This document shows, piece by piece, positions 53,365-62,561 of a stretch of 64,000 bases of DNA. The notes under the pieces are model-generated. The model was not told the DNA's origin and did no database searches. It saw nothing but the letters and a program-made list of their open reading frames with translations. Both the position numbers and the translations under genes were made by a program. Numbering within the stretch: the first letter of the stretch is position 1; every line of letters starts with the position of its first letter. Origin of the DNA: Methylobacterium sp. NMS14P (GTDB lineage Bacteria > Pseudomonadota > Alphaproteobacteria > Rhizobiales > Beijerinckiaceae); NCBI RefSeq assembly GCF_028583545.1, contig NZ_CP087106.1:3270501-3334500 (forward strand), in the 5' to 3' direction.

Positions 53365-54606
53365 CTAGCGGGCCGCCGCCTTCACGGCGGCCGGGAGCAC
53401 GATCGCGCCCTGCGCGAGGCCCTTCGGCCAGACCGCGACCTGCTTGCCGTCCTGCCACTGCGCCATCAGGCCGGTGACGAAGCCGGTCCCGTACTTGATC
53501 GAGTGGGTGAACGGGTCGTCCTTGCCGTAGAACTGCGTGCGCCCGACGGTGCCGACCCAGTCGGTCTTCTCCAGGGCGTCGACGAGCTTGTCGGCCTCCG
53601 TGGTGCCGGCCCGCTTCACCGCGTCGGCCGTGTAGTAGACCTGATCGTAGGCCATGTACCCGGCGTAGGACGGGTCGCTGCCGAAGCGCTTCTTGAACGC
53701 GGCGCTGAAGGCGAGCGACTTGTCGGTGATCGCCGCGCCCGGCACCGCGATGCTCTGGAAGATCACGCCCTGCGTGGCACCGTTGGTGTTCGACCAGAAG
53801 GTCGAGGAGGTCGCCTGCGAGTTCATGCCCGTCATGGCGAGCGGCACCTTCTGGTTCTGCCACTGCACCGTCGGCTGGACGCCGACATGCGAGATGCCGG
53901 TGACGATCAGGTCGGGCTTGGCCGCCTCGATCTTGTTGTAGATCGGCGTGAAGTCGCCCGTGTCCGGCGAGAAGCGGATGTGGTCGACGACCTTCACGCC
54001 GATCTCGGGGAGGCACTTCTCGTAGCCGACGTCGAGCGGCCGGGTCCAGGCGGCGTCCTCGCTCATGATCGCGGCGGTCTTCACCTTCATCAGGTCGATC
54101 AGCATGTCCTTGGTGGAGTCGCAGATCGACTGGGCCAGGGCCGCCGAGGTCAGGTAGCCGTGGAAGGTGTACTTGTTGCGGGCGTAGTCCTTGTGGACCG
54201 CGAGGCTGATCTCGTTCGAGGCCGCGCCGGGCGTGATCATCGGCGTCTTGAGCCGGGCCGCCCAGGGCATGAGCGCCAGCACGACCTCCGAGATGTAGCT
54301 GGCGATGACGAGGTTGACCTTGTCCTCGGAGACCGCCCGCTGGAAGGCGCGGACCGCGTCGGAGGCGGAGGACTTGTCGTCGTAGGTGACGACCTGGATC
54401 TGGCGGCCGTCGACGCCGCCCTGGGCGTTGATCTCGTCGGCGGCGAGCTGGACGGCCTGCGGGATCGAGGCCCCGACCACGGACTGCGCCTCGGCGATCA
54501 CCCCGATCCTGATCGGATCGGCGGCCCGCGCCTGCGTCGATCCCAACAATCCGGCCACTGCGAGCAGGGCCAGGGCCCGACTCGAGACGCTGCGTTCCAT
54601 CGGCAT
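53365..54606 (-). CDS. ABC transporter substrate-binding protein, LivK type
   Basis: This 413-residue periplasmic protein has a signal peptide (SSRALALLAVAGLLGSTQAR) and a type I periplasmic-binding fold: PIRIGVIAEAQSVVGASIPQ, LAADEINAQGGVDGRQIQVV and LVIASYISEVVLALMPWAAR. It resembles branched-chain amino acid or amide/aromatic-acid binding proteins. The ATG at 54606 has a well-placed AGGAGG. No permease or ATPase gene is adjacent, so it is an orphan binding protein and its ligand is unknown. Confidence 0.9.
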   Translation of the reverse strand: MPMERSVSSRALALLAVAGLLGSTQARAADPIRIGVIAEAQSVVGASIPQAVQLAADEINAQGGVDGRQIQVVTYDDKSSASDAVRAFQRAVSEDKVNLVIASYISEVVLALMPWAARLKTPMITPGAASNEISLAVHKDYARNKYTFHGYLTSAALAQSICDSTKDMLIDLMKVKTAAIMSEDAAWTRPLDVGYEKCLPEIGVKVVDHIRFSPDTGDFTPIYNKIEAAKPDLIVTGISHVGVQPTVQWQNQKVPLAMTGMNSQATSSTFWSNTNGATQGVIFQSIAVPGAAITDKSLAFSAAFKKRFGSDPSYAGYMAYDQVYYTADAVKRAGTTEADKLVDALEKTDWVGTVGRTQFYGKDDPFTHSIKYGTGFVTGLMAQWQDGKQVAVWPKGLAQGAIVLPAAVKAAAR

Positions 54607-54725
54607 GGGCTTCCTCCTGCGGCCCGTGCGGCTTTTGCCGCCGCATCGGGACCAGGGGTCGAGTGTGCAGCACGCGGCTGCTTGAATACAGTGTGCAGAT
54701 ACGCGAACGCGTGACAGACAGCCGC

Positions 54726-55364
54726 TCACCTGTCCGAACGTCTGAAGAGCACGCTCAGATTGTTGGCCGGCATGGCCACCCGCCGGACCAGGGTGAGCCC
54801 GTGCCGGGCCGCTTCCGCCGCGACGGCGTCGAGGTCCCGCACGCCCCAGGTCGGATCCCGGGCGCGCAGGGAGGCGTCGAAGGCGGCGTTGCTCGCCGCG
54901 AAAGGCCGGTCGGCCTCGCGGAACGGTCCGTACAGGAACAGGACGCCGCGCTCGCCCAGGACGCGGCCCGCTCCGGCCATCAGCCCCTCGGTGGCGGCCC
55001 AAGGCGCGATGTGGATCATGTTGATGCAGACGATCCCGTCGACCCGCGCGACAGGCCAAGCGGCGGCCGCGGCGTCGAGCGCGAGCGGGAGCCGGATGTT
55101 GGCGAGCCCCGCCCGGAGCGCGTGCGCGGCGATGCTGCGCCGCGCGGCGGGCTCCGGATCGCTCGGCAGCCAGTCCAGGCCCGGCAGGGCCGCGGCGACG
55201 TGGACCGCGTGCTCGCCGGAGCCGCTGGCGACCTCCAGGACGGTGCCGCTGGCGGGCAGGACCTCGCGGAGGACGGCCAGGATCGCGTCGCGATTGCGCG
55301 CGACGGCCGGCGCTGTCAGGGCGTCGTTCACGTCGACCTCCCAGCCGAGCATGGATGCTCCCAT
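54726..55364 (-). CDS. DUF938 family SAM-dependent methyltransferase-like protein
   Basis: This 212-residue protein matches DUF938: APAVARNRDAILAVLREVLP near the start, the SAM-binding TVLEVASGSGEHAVHVAAAL, WLPSDPEPAARRSIAAHALR, and CINMIHIAPWAATEGLMAGA. The fold is that of class I methyltransferases; the substrate is unknown. Starts at 55364 or 55352 are both possible. It is divergent from kaiC, with about 235 bases between. Confidence 0.88.
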   Translation of the reverse strand: MGASMLGWEVDVNDALTAPAVARNRDAILAVLREVLPASGTVLEVASGSGEHAVHVAAALPGLDWLPSDPEPAARRSIAAHALRAGLANIRLPLALDAAAAAWPVARVDGIVCINMIHIAPWAATEGLMAGAGRVLGERGVLFLYGPFREADRPFAASNAAFDASLRARDPTWGVRDLDAVAAEAARHGLTLVRRVAMPANNLSVLFRRSDR

Positions 55365-55598
55365 CGGTCTGCGCAGTCCGTCGACGGGATGGCGGCCGGA
55401 CGCGTCACGCCCCCATATTGCGCGGGCGGACCCGTTGCCATACCGCATTCCAACGGTGTTCTGCCCGCACAACGCGCTGTTCGAGCCATCCTCCGCGTCT
55501 TCACGGTGCGGAACGAGCCGACCGGCCCGGCACCGGGGCGAGCGCCGCCGCGCTTCCGGACCCGCCCGGCATCCGAGACGTCCAGGATTTCGCCCATC

Positions 55599-57287
55599 GT
55601 GCCCGACCCGCAAGCCGCCCCGACACTGCCCAAGGTCGCGACGGGCATCACCGGTTTCGACGACCTGACGTACGGCGGACTGCCGGCCGGGCGGCCGACG
55701 CTCATCTGCGGCGCGGCGGGCTGCGGCAAGACGCTGTTCGCCACGACCTTCCTGGTCAACGGCGCGACGCTCTACGGCGAGCCCGGCGTGTTCATGAGCT
55801 TCGAGGAGCGGGCCGATGATCTGGCGGCGAACGTCGCGTCGCTCGGCTACGACCTCGACGGCCTCGTCGCCGCCGGCCATCTCGCGATCGACCACGTCCG
55901 CGTGGAGCGGAGCGAGATCGAGGAGACCGGCGAGTACGACCTCGAGGGCCTGTTCATCCGCCTCGGCTTCGCGGTGGATTCGATCGGCGCCAAGCGCGTC
56001 GTTCTCGACACGATCGAGACCCTGTTCGCGGGCTTCACCGATCCGACGCTGCTCCGCGCCGAGCTGCGCCGCCTGTTCGGCTGGATCAAGGATCGCGGTC
56101 TGACCGCGATCATCACGGGCGAGCGCGGCGACGGGCCACTCACCCGCCAGGGCCTGGAGGAGTACGTCTCCGACTGCGTCGTCCTGCTCGATAACCGCGT
56201 CGAGGCCCAGATAACGACGCGGCGGCTGCGCGTCGTGAAGTATCGCGGCTCCGCCCACGGCACCAACGAGTACCCGTTTTTGATCGATCACGCGGGAATC
56301 AGCGTCCTGCCCGTGACCTCGACGGATCTCGACTACGCCGTGCCCGACGGCATCCTCTCCACCGGAATCGCCGGGCTCGATGCCATGCTGGGGCCGCGGG
56401 GCTTCCATCGCGGCTCCGGGATTCTGATCTCCGGCGAGGCGGGGACCGGGAAGAGCATGCTCGCCGCCTCGATCCTCGACGCGGCCTGCCGGCGCGGCGA
56501 GCGCTGCATGGCCTTCGTGTTCGAGGAGAGCGGCGCCCAGATCATCCGCAACGCGCGCTCGATCGGGCTCGACCTCGCCGCGCACGTGGCGAGCGGCCGC
56601 CTCCGGTTCGAGGCGGCGCGGCCGAGCCTGTTCGGGCTGGAGACGCATCTCGCGCGGATGCACCGCGACCTCGACCAGTTCCGGCCGGACGTGGTGGTGC
56701 TCGACCCCATCTCCGCCCTGCGCGGGCCGTCGGGCGAGCTGCAGGCGACGCTCCTGCGCATGATCGACCTGATCAAGACCCGCGGCATCACGGCGATCTT
56801 CACCACCCTGCGCGGGGACGGCTCGCTGATCGAGGACGACGATCTCGGCGTGTCCTCGCTGATGGATGCCTGGATCAAGCTCCAGAACATGGAGGCGAAC
56901 GGCGAGCGGACGCGGACCCTCTACGTCATCAAGGCGCGGGGCATGAGCCACTCCAACCAGATTCGCGAATTTCTGATGTCGTCGGGCGGGATCCAGTTGG
57001 TGGATGCCTATATTGGTCCTTCAGGTGTCGTAACCGGGACAGCGCGCTTGGTTCAGGAGGCGCAGGAGCGCGCCGCGGCGCAGCAGCAGCGGGACGCGAC
57101 CGAGCGCCGGCTCCGGGACATGGCGCGCCGGCGCTCCGCCCTGGAGCGCCAGATCGAGGAGCTCAGGGCCGGTCTCGAGGCGGCCGTGGACGAGGAGGAG
57201 AGCCTGCGCGCCGAGGACGCAGCGCGCGGCGTCACGCTCGCGGCGGAGCAGCAGGCGTTGATCGCACGACGGAGTGCCGCGGAATGA
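55599..57287 (+). CDS. kaiC: Circadian clock-type KaiC ATPase/autokinase
   Basis: This 562-residue protein has two RecA-like domains. CI has Walker A at 38-45 (GAAGCGKT) and the catalytic Glu pair at 69-70 ([10 protein letters not shown]). CII has Walker A at 279-286 (GEAGTGKS) and its Glu pair at 309-310 (FVFEESGAQ). The phosphorylation loop ([19 protein letters not shown]) aligns with the S. elongatus one and has Ser419-Ser420 at the Ser431/Thr432 sites, with Asp at the Thr426 site. The end (about 500-562) is a charged coiled coil, unlike the cyanobacterial KaiA-binding tail. The GTG at 55599 is chosen because the fold starts within 15 residues. It heads an operon with two kaiB genes and a kinase. 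Confidence 0.94.
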   Translation: MPDPQAAPTLPKVATGITGFDDLTYGGLPAGRPTLICGAAGCGKTLFATTFLVNGATLYGEPGVFMSFEERADDLAANVASLGYDLDGLVAAGHLAIDHVRVERSEIEETGEYDLEGLFIRLGFAVDSIGAKRVVLDTIETLFAGFTDPTLLRAELRRLFGWIKDRGLTAIITGERGDGPLTRQGLEEYVSDCVVLLDNRVEAQITTRRLRVVKYRGSAHGTNEYPFLIDHAGISVLPVTSTDLDYAVPDGILSTGIAGLDAMLGPRGFHRGSGILISGEAGTGKSMLAASILDAACRRGERCMAFVFEESGAQIIRNARSIGLDLAAHVASGRLRFEAARPSLFGLETHLARMHRDLDQFRPDVVVLDPISALRGPSGELQATLLRMIDLIKTRGITAIFTTLRGDGSLIEDDDLGVSSLMDAWIKLQNMEANGERTRTLYVIKARGMSHSNQIREFLMSSGGIQLVDAYIGPSGVVTGTARLVQEAQERAAAQQQRDATERRLRDMARRRSALERQIEELRAGLEAAVDEEESLRAEDAARGVTLAAEQQALIARRSAAE

Positions 57288-57625
57288 GCGATACGACATC
57301 GGACGACCAGGCACCCGACACGGATCCCGACCGCGATTCCGGCCACTATCACCTGCGCCTCTACGTCGCCGGACAGACGGCCAAGTCCCTCGCCGCCCTG
57401 ACCAACCTGAAGCGCTTCTGCGAGGAGCATCTGGCCGGCCACTACGACATTGAGGTCATCGACCTCATGAAGAACCCGCAGCTCGCCGCCGGCGATCAGA
57501 TCCTCGCGATCCCGACCCTCGTGCGCCGGCTGCCGTCGCCGTTGAAGCGGATCATCGGCGATCTGTCGAACACCGAGAAGGTGCTGGTCGGCCTCGACAT
57601 CCGTCCCAAGGCCGACCGGCCTTGA
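57284..57625 (+). CDS. kaiB: KaiB clock protein, canonical paralogue
   Basis: This 113-residue protein is a KaiB with an acidic N-terminal extension of about 20 residues ([20 protein letters not shown]). The core follows: [40 protein letters not shown] and [20 protein letters not shown]. The fold-switch motif GLD (VLVGLDIRP), with the Gly and Asp that tune the change between tetramer and KaiC-bound forms in S. elongatus, is kept. KaiB binds phosphorylated KaiC. The ATG overlaps the kaiC stop by four bases. Confidence 0.95.
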   Translation: MSDTTSDDQAPDTDPDRDSGHYHLRLYVAGQTAKSLAALTNLKRFCEEHLAGHYDIEVIDLMKNPQLAAGDQILAIPTLVRRLPSPLKRIIGDLSNTEKVLVGLDIRPKADRP

Positions 57626-57939
57626 TCGCGGCCGTACCCGCGCCGACGGACGCGGAGCGCGTCCGGTTGCGGCTGTTCGTGGCCGGGACCGCGCCGCGCT
57701 CGCTGCGCGCCGTCGAGATCCTGCGCCGCGTCTGCGAGACCCATATCGCGGGCCGCTACGACCTGGAGATCGTCGACATCTATCAGCAGCCCGACCTCGC
57801 CGAGCGCGACGGTATCCTCGCCGCTCCCACACTCCTGAAGCTGGCACCGGGCCCGGAACGGCGCCTCTCGGGCGATCTCCTCGACGAGGGCCGCGTGCTG
57901 CGCGGTCTCGAGATCGCGTCCGCCGCGGAGCCGCTCTGA
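57622..57939 (+). CDS. kaiB: KaiB-like protein, second divergent paralogue
   Basis: This 105-residue KaiB-like protein starts at TTG overlapping the first kaiB stop (TTGA). It keeps the thioredoxin-like core ([60 protein letters not shown]). It differs from the first KaiB in key places: GLE replaces GLD at the fold-switch motif, and the stretch before GDL lacks the basic RRI pattern. The short core without N-terminal extension is closer to the length of the cyanobacterial protein. It may bind KaiC differently or serve the kinase instead. The kinase gene overlaps its stop by one base (TGATG). Confidence 0.9.
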   Translation: MIAAVPAPTDAERVRLRLFVAGTAPRSLRAVEILRRVCETHIAGRYDLEIVDIYQQPDLAERDGILAAPTLLKLAPGPERRLSGDLLDEGRVLRGLEIASAAEPL

Positions 57940-59696
57940 TGGGTGTGGACGCCTTGCTGCCCGGCGACGAGCCCGGGCTCGACGCCTACCGCGCCCATAT
58001 CCGCGAACTCGAGGCGCGGCTCGAGGAGAGCGAGGAGACCCTCGCGGCCATCCGCCGGGGCGATTTCGACGCCGTCGTGGTTGAGGGGCCGAACCACGAG
58101 CGCCTCGTCTACACGCTCGAGAACGCGGACCTGCCCTACCGGGCGCTGATCGAGCAGATGCAGGAGGGCGCCTTCACGTTGGCGCTGGACGGGACGCTGC
58201 TCTACTGCAACCGGCGGCTGGCCGAGATGCTCGGCGAGCCGCAGGAGCGCCTGACCGGCCGCCCGCTCCAGGATTTCGTGCACGCGGATGTCGACCTCGA
58301 GCGCCTGATCCACCGGGCGATGGACGGCCCCGTCCGCGAGGAGATCGCGCTGCACGCGGCGGCGGGCTCCGAGAGCGCCACCTTCCTGTCGCTGAGCCGC
58401 TTCGCCTGCCAGGGCGATCAGCCGCTGCTCTGCGGGGTCCTGACGGACCTGACCGAGCAGAGGCGCAACATGCTGGCCCTCGCGGAGGCCCATGCCCGCC
58501 TCCAGTCGGAGAGCGCCGAGCGCGAGCGCGTCGAGGAGGCGCTGCGGCAGTCGCAGAAGCTCGAGGCGGTGGGTCAGCTGACCGGCGGCGTCGCCCACGA
58601 CTTCAACAACCTCCTGACGGTGATCAAATCCTCCACCGATCTGCTCAAGCGGCCGGCGCTGCCGGAGGAGCGCCGCCGCCGCTACGTCGAGGCCATCTCC
58701 GACACGGTCGACCGCGCCGCCAAGCTGACCGGTCAGCTCCTGGCCTTCGCGCGCCGTCAGGCCCTCAAGCCCGAGGTGTTCGAGGTGGGCGCGTCGCTGC
58801 GTGCCGTGGCGGAGATGCTCGACTCGGTCACCGGCGCGCGCATCAGCGTGGTGGCCGAGATTCCCGACACGCCCTGCCACATCCGCGCCGATCTCAGCCA
58901 GTTCGAGACCGCGCTGATCAACATGGCGGTGAACGCCCGCGATGCGATGGGCGGTGAGGGCACCCTGACCCTGACGCTCTCGGGCGACCGGCCCATGCCG
59001 GCGATCCGCGGGCATGCGGGATCGCGCAGCACCTTCGCGGCGGTGTCGCTGTCCGACACCGGCATCGGGATCCCGCCCGACGTGCTGCCGCGCATCTTCG
59101 AGCCGTTCTTCACCACCAAGGACATCGGCAAGGGCACCGGGCTCGGGTTGTCCCAGGTCTTCGGCTTCGCCAAGCAGTCCGGGGGGGACGTCGACGTGTC
59201 CAGCACCCCCGGCCACGGGACGACCTTCACCCTCTACCTGCCGCAGGCGGAGGACGCACCGGACGTGTCCGCCGCCCCGCCGAGCGAGGAGAACGGGTTC
59301 GACGGTGCCAGCCTCTGCGTGCTCGTGGTCGAGGACAATATCGAGGTCGGCCGCTTCGCCACGCAGATCCTGGAGGATCTCGGCCACAAGACCGTCTGGG
59401 CGACCAACGCCGAGGAGGCGCTCGTCGAGATCGAGAGGATTCCCTTCCGCTTCGACGCCGTGTTCTCCGACGTGGTGATGCCCGGCATGGGCGGCATCGG
59501 GCTGGCCCGCGAGCTGCAGCGGCGCCTCCCCAACCTGCCGGTGGTCCTCACCTCCGGCTACAGCCACGTGCTGGCGCAGGAGGGCGTCCACGGCTTCGAC
59601 CTGATCCAGAAGCCCTACTCGGTGGATCAGCTCTCGCAGACCCTCCGCAAGGTCGTCGGCAAGGGCCGTGCCGGAGTCAGGCGCGGCCGGCGCTGA
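57939..59696 (+). CDS. Hybrid sensor histidine kinase (PAS-HisKA-HATPase-REC) coupled to kaiCBB
   Basis: This 585-residue cytoplasmic kinase has a coiled-coil N-terminus, a PAS domain (about 70-175, DLPYRALIEQMQEGAFTLAL), a second coil, then HisKA with phospho-His220 in GGVAHDFNNLLTVIKSS. The HATPase domain (about 320-445) has NMAVNARDAM, DTGIGIP and GTGLGLS. A C-terminal receiver (about 455-575) has acidic LVVEDNIEV, phospho-Asp511 in FSDVVMPGMGG and Lys in LIQKPYS. There is no membrane segment and no KaiB-like domain as in cyanobacterial SasA; the sensing module is PAS. No output or HPt domain is present, so a phosphorelay partner lies elsewhere. Overlap with kaiB makes it part of the kai operon. 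Confidence 0.93.
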   Translation: MGVDALLPGDEPGLDAYRAHIRELEARLEESEETLAAIRRGDFDAVVVEGPNHERLVYTLENADLPYRALIEQMQEGAFTLALDGTLLYCNRRLAEMLGEPQERLTGRPLQDFVHADVDLERLIHRAMDGPVREEIALHAAAGSESATFLSLSRFACQGDQPLLCGVLTDLTEQRRNMLALAEAHARLQSESAERERVEEALRQSQKLEAVGQLTGGVAHDFNNLLTVIKSSTDLLKRPALPEERRRRYVEAISDTVDRAAKLTGQLLAFARRQALKPEVFEVGASLRAVAEMLDSVTGARISVVAEIPDTPCHIRADLSQFETALINMAVNARDAMGGEGTLTLTLSGDRPMPAIRGHAGSRSTFAAVSLSDTGIGIPPDVLPRIFEPFFTTKDIGKGTGLGLSQVFGFAKQSGGDVDVSSTPGHGTTFTLYLPQAEDAPDVSAAPPSEENGFDGASLCVLVVEDNIEVGRFATQILEDLGHKTVWATNAEEALVEIERIPFRFDAVFSDVVMPGMGGIGLARELQRRLPNLPVVLTSGYSHVLAQEGVHGFDLIQKPYSVDQLSQTLRKVVGKGRAGVRRGRR

Positions 59697-59703
59697 GGCC
59701 GGC
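59686..59703. terminator. Hairpin at the end of the kai operon
   Basis: GCCGGC (59686-59691) and GCCGGC (59698-59703) pair around a 6-base loop that contains the kinase stop. It lies between the convergent kinase and upp genes, whose stops are 9 bases apart. Confidence 0.45.
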
Positions 59704-59705
59704 TC

Positions 59706-60341
59706 CTAGCGGGTGCCGTACATCCGGTCCCCGGCGTCGCCGAGGCCCGGGACGATGTAGCCGTGGTCGTTCAGGTGGCTGTCGATCGCCGCGGTCCAGA
59801 CCGGCACGTCGGGATGGGCGGCCTGGAACTTGGCGAGGCCCTCCGGCGCCGCCAGCAGGCAGACGAAGCGCAGGTCCGAGGCTCCCCGGGCCTTGAGCCG
59901 GTCGAGGGCCGCGATGGCCGAGTTGGCGGTCGCCAGCATCGGATCCAGTACCAGCACCGTCCGGTCGGCCAGATCGGAGGGCGCCTTGAAGTAGTACTCC
60001 ACGGCTTCCAGCGTCTCGGGGTCCCGGTACAGCCCGATATGCGCGACGCGGGCCGACGGGACCAGCGACAGCATGCCGTCGAGAAAGCCGACTCCGGCGC
60101 GGAGGATCGGCGCCAGGACCAGCTTCTTGCCCTGGATCTGCTGCCCCTGCATCGGCTGGAGCGGCGTCTCGATCGTCACCGGCTCCAGCGGCAAGTCCCG
60201 GGTCACCTCGTAGGCGAGGAGCATCCCGATCTCGTTGAGAATCTGCCGGAAGCCCTTGGTCGAGCGGTTCTTGTCCCGCAGATAGGTGAGCTTGTGCTGC
60301 ACCAGCGGGTGATCGACCACGGTGACCCGACCCGTCGACAT
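59706..60341 (-). CDS. upp: Uracil phosphoribosyltransferase
   Basis: This 211-residue enzyme turns uracil and PRPP into UMP in pyrimidine salvage. Family blocks are [60 protein letters not shown], the PRPP-binding [20 protein letters not shown] and the C-terminal [10 protein letters not shown]. The ATG at 60341 has a good GGGAGG upstream. It is monocistronic and convergent with the kai operon. Confidence 0.97.
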   Translation of the reverse strand: MSTGRVTVVDHPLVQHKLTYLRDKNRSTKGFRQILNEIGMLLAYEVTRDLPLEPVTIETPLQPMQGQQIQGKKLVLAPILRAGVGFLDGMLSLVPSARVAHIGLYRDPETLEAVEYYFKAPSDLADRTVLVLDPMLATANSAIAALDRLKARGASDLRFVCLLAAPEGLAKFQAAHPDVPVWTAAIDSHLNDHGYIVPGLGDAGDRMYGTR

Positions 60342-60813
60342 GCCCAACACCTCCCCTGCGGTTGAGGACCAATGCCGGAGCGGAGGCCGGGGCGCAACTC
60401 GCCCCGTCGGGCCGCGCGGGATACTGCGCCGACGCGGCCGCGAGCGATTCGAAGCGCGTTCCAGTCCGTCCCGTAGATCTCTCGGAATTTCCCGCCGGTT
60501 AGGACCGAGGGCCCGACGCACGGACCCGGCACAAACATCAATTGTCCGGTTTCAGAGAACGGTTTGATTTCGATGAGAAAAATTTTATCTCCGATTTTCA
60601 GCGTTACCCACGACAGGAAAGATCTATATCCATCGCGACACTACGCTCAACTATGACGTTATGGGCAATATGACACCCTGTCAGTAAAACACACTGTCGA
60701 TCGACGCCGCTCCGGTTCGGCTTGCGCGTAAAATCGAAGGCTCTAAATGCGGTCGCGCGCATCGATGAGTCCGATGCAACTGTCGCAACCCTCGGATCTG
60801 GCCGATCACGTAC
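60342..60813. promoter_or_regulatory. Divergent upp/chemoreceptor control region with an AT-rich block
   Basis: No gene is seen in these 472 bases. The block at about 60540-60760 is clearly AT-richer than its surroundings. It holds a near-palindrome GAGAAAAATTTTATCTC (60575-60591) with an AAAATTTT core and a CTAAAT word at 60743-60748 that could be part of a weak -10 box. It may bind a nucleoid protein or regulator for the downstream chemoreceptor gene. Confidence 0.45.
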
Positions 60814-62505
60814 ATGCGCCTGTCCCTTCCGCTCAAAGCAATATTGGCAATCCTCTTCGTGGGACTTGCTCTGATCTCGGCCGCGCAAGGCGGCCTATCG
60901 CTCCGTCAGCTGGCCGCGATCGGCGAGGCGGCGACGGCGCTGGCCACGGACTGGGTCCCCTCCCTCGAGAAAGTCGGCGCGATCGAGGTGGCGGCTTCCG
61001 AGGTGCGCATCAAGCAGTACCGGCTCATCCTGCTGTCGGACACGCCGGAGCACCGGACGACCAACGAGGCAGCCCTCGCGAAGACGCACGCGCAGCTGCG
61101 CGACGCGCGCCGCGCCTACGAGCCTCTGATCAGCACAGCCGACGAGCGGCGGCACTACGACGCCTTCGACGCGGCCTGGGCCCGGTTCGAGCAGGCGGAT
61201 CGGGACGTGCGGCGCCTGATGGAGGCGGGCCAGCAAGCGGAGGCGACCAAGCTGCTGATCAAACCCGACGTCGTCGCGCTCTACAACAACGCCCGGGCGG
61301 CGCTAGCCGGCCTGGTGGCCCACGACGAGAAGGCCGCGGCGCAGGATGCCGACACGGCGATGAAGCGGATCGACACCGCCTCCGTCGCGGCCGTCACCGG
61401 CATCGGCCTCGCGCTGGTGTCGGCACTGGCCGCGGCGATCTTCGGCCTGTTCTACATCTCGCGGCCGATCTCCGCGATGACCGCCGCGATGACGCGGCTG
61501 GCGCGGGGCGAGGCGGGCACCGTGATTCCGTTCCGGCATCGCCGCGACGAGATCGGCGCCATGGCGGCGGCCGTCCAGGTGTTCAAGGACAACCTGATCC
61601 GCACCCAGCAGCTCGAGGCCGAGGCCGAGACGGCCCGGCAGGACGCGGAGCGTCAGCGCAGCCTCGGCATGCGGCAGATCGCCGACCGGTTCGCCGACGC
61701 CGTCGGCGGGATCGTCGCGCAGGTCTCGACCGCGGCGGCCGGCCTGCAGGCCACCGCCCGCGGCATGACCGAGACCGCCGCGCAGACCGCCGGCCAGTCG
61801 ACCACCGTCGCCGCCGCGGCCGAGGAGGCGGCCAGCAACGTCGGTACCGTGGCGGCGGCCGCCGAGGAACTCGGCACCTCGGTGCAGGAGATCGGCCGGC
61901 AGGTCGACGGCTCGGCCAGCCTCGCCCGCGCGGCCGTCGCGGAGGCCGACCGGACCGGCGCGCTGGTGCAGGAACTGAGCGAGGCCGTGTCGCGGATCGG
62001 CGACGTGGTCGGGCTGATCTCGACCATCGCGGGCCAGACCAACCTGCTGGCGCTGAACGCCACGATCGAGGCCGCGCGCGCGGGCGCCGCCGGCCGCGGC
62101 TTCGCAGTGGTCGCCACCGAGGTGAAGGCGCTGGCCGAGCAGACCGCCCGGGCAACGGAGGAGATCGCCGGCCAGATCGGGCGGGTCCAGGCCTCGACCG
62201 GCCAGGCCGTCGCGGCGATCGGGACGATCACGGCCCGGATCCGCGACATCGACGGCGTGGCGACCTCCATCGCGGCGGCGGTGGAGCAGCAGGGCGCGGC
62301 CACGCACGAGATCGTCCGCAACGTCGGGCAGGCGGCGGCCGGCACCGGCGAGGTCACCATCAACATCGTCAGCGTCGCGAGCGCCGCCGAGAAGACCGGG
62401 GCTGCTGCTGGTCAGGTCCTGGCTGAAGCGTCGCGGCTCTCGGAGCAGTCCGAGCACCTGAATGCCGAAGTGGCGCGGTTCCTCGACCAAGTCCGCGCGG
62501 CCTGA
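60814..62505 (+). CDS. Methyl-accepting chemotaxis protein
   Basis: This 563-residue receptor has an N-terminal membrane segment ([20 protein letters not shown]) and a periplasmic helical sensor of four-helix-bundle type (about 30-190, [20 protein letters not shown]). A second membrane segment ([20 protein letters not shown]) and a HAMP domain ([20 protein letters not shown]) follow. The signalling domain (about 290-563) has the conserved hairpin tip [20 protein letters not shown], then [20 protein letters not shown]. The ligand is unknown. No che genes are nearby. It is monocistronic, with a strong terminator after it. Confidence 0.93.
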   Translation: MRLSLPLKAILAILFVGLALISAAQGGLSLRQLAAIGEAATALATDWVPSLEKVGAIEVAASEVRIKQYRLILLSDTPEHRTTNEAALAKTHAQLRDARRAYEPLISTADERRHYDAFDAAWARFEQADRDVRRLMEAGQQAEATKLLIKPDVVALYNNARAALAGLVAHDEKAAAQDADTAMKRIDTASVAAVTGIGLALVSALAAAIFGLFYISRPISAMTAAMTRLARGEAGTVIPFRHRRDEIGAMAAAVQVFKDNLIRTQQLEAEAETARQDAERQRSLGMRQIADRFADAVGGIVAQVSTAAAGLQATARGMTETAAQTAGQSTTVAAAAEEAASNVGTVAAAAEELGTSVQEIGRQVDGSASLARAAVAEADRTGALVQELSEAVSRIGDVVGLISTIAGQTNLLALNATIEAARAGAAGRGFAVVATEVKALAEQTARATEEIAGQIGRVQASTGQAVAAIGTITARIRDIDGVATSIAAAVEQQGAATHEIVRNVGQAAAGTGEVTINIVSVASAAEKTGAAAGQVLAEASRLSEQSEHLNAEVARFLDQVRAA

Positions 62506-62513
62506 TGCCGGGC

Positions 62514-62540
62514 CCGGACGCGCTCCCGGTGCGCGTCCGG
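62514..62540. terminator. Bidirectional terminator after the chemoreceptor gene
   Basis: CCGGACGCGC (62514-62523) pairs perfectly with GCGCGTCCGG (62531-62540) around a 7-base loop. It lies between the convergent chemoreceptor and DUF2852 stop codons. Confidence 0.7.
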
Positions 62541-62561
62541 ACCCCGTCGTGTCGCGAGGGC

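Noticed and set aside
60604..60888. Minus-strand frame of 94 codons in the AT-rich island
   Set aside because: It overlaps the chemoreceptor start, has no recognisable domain and no good start signal.
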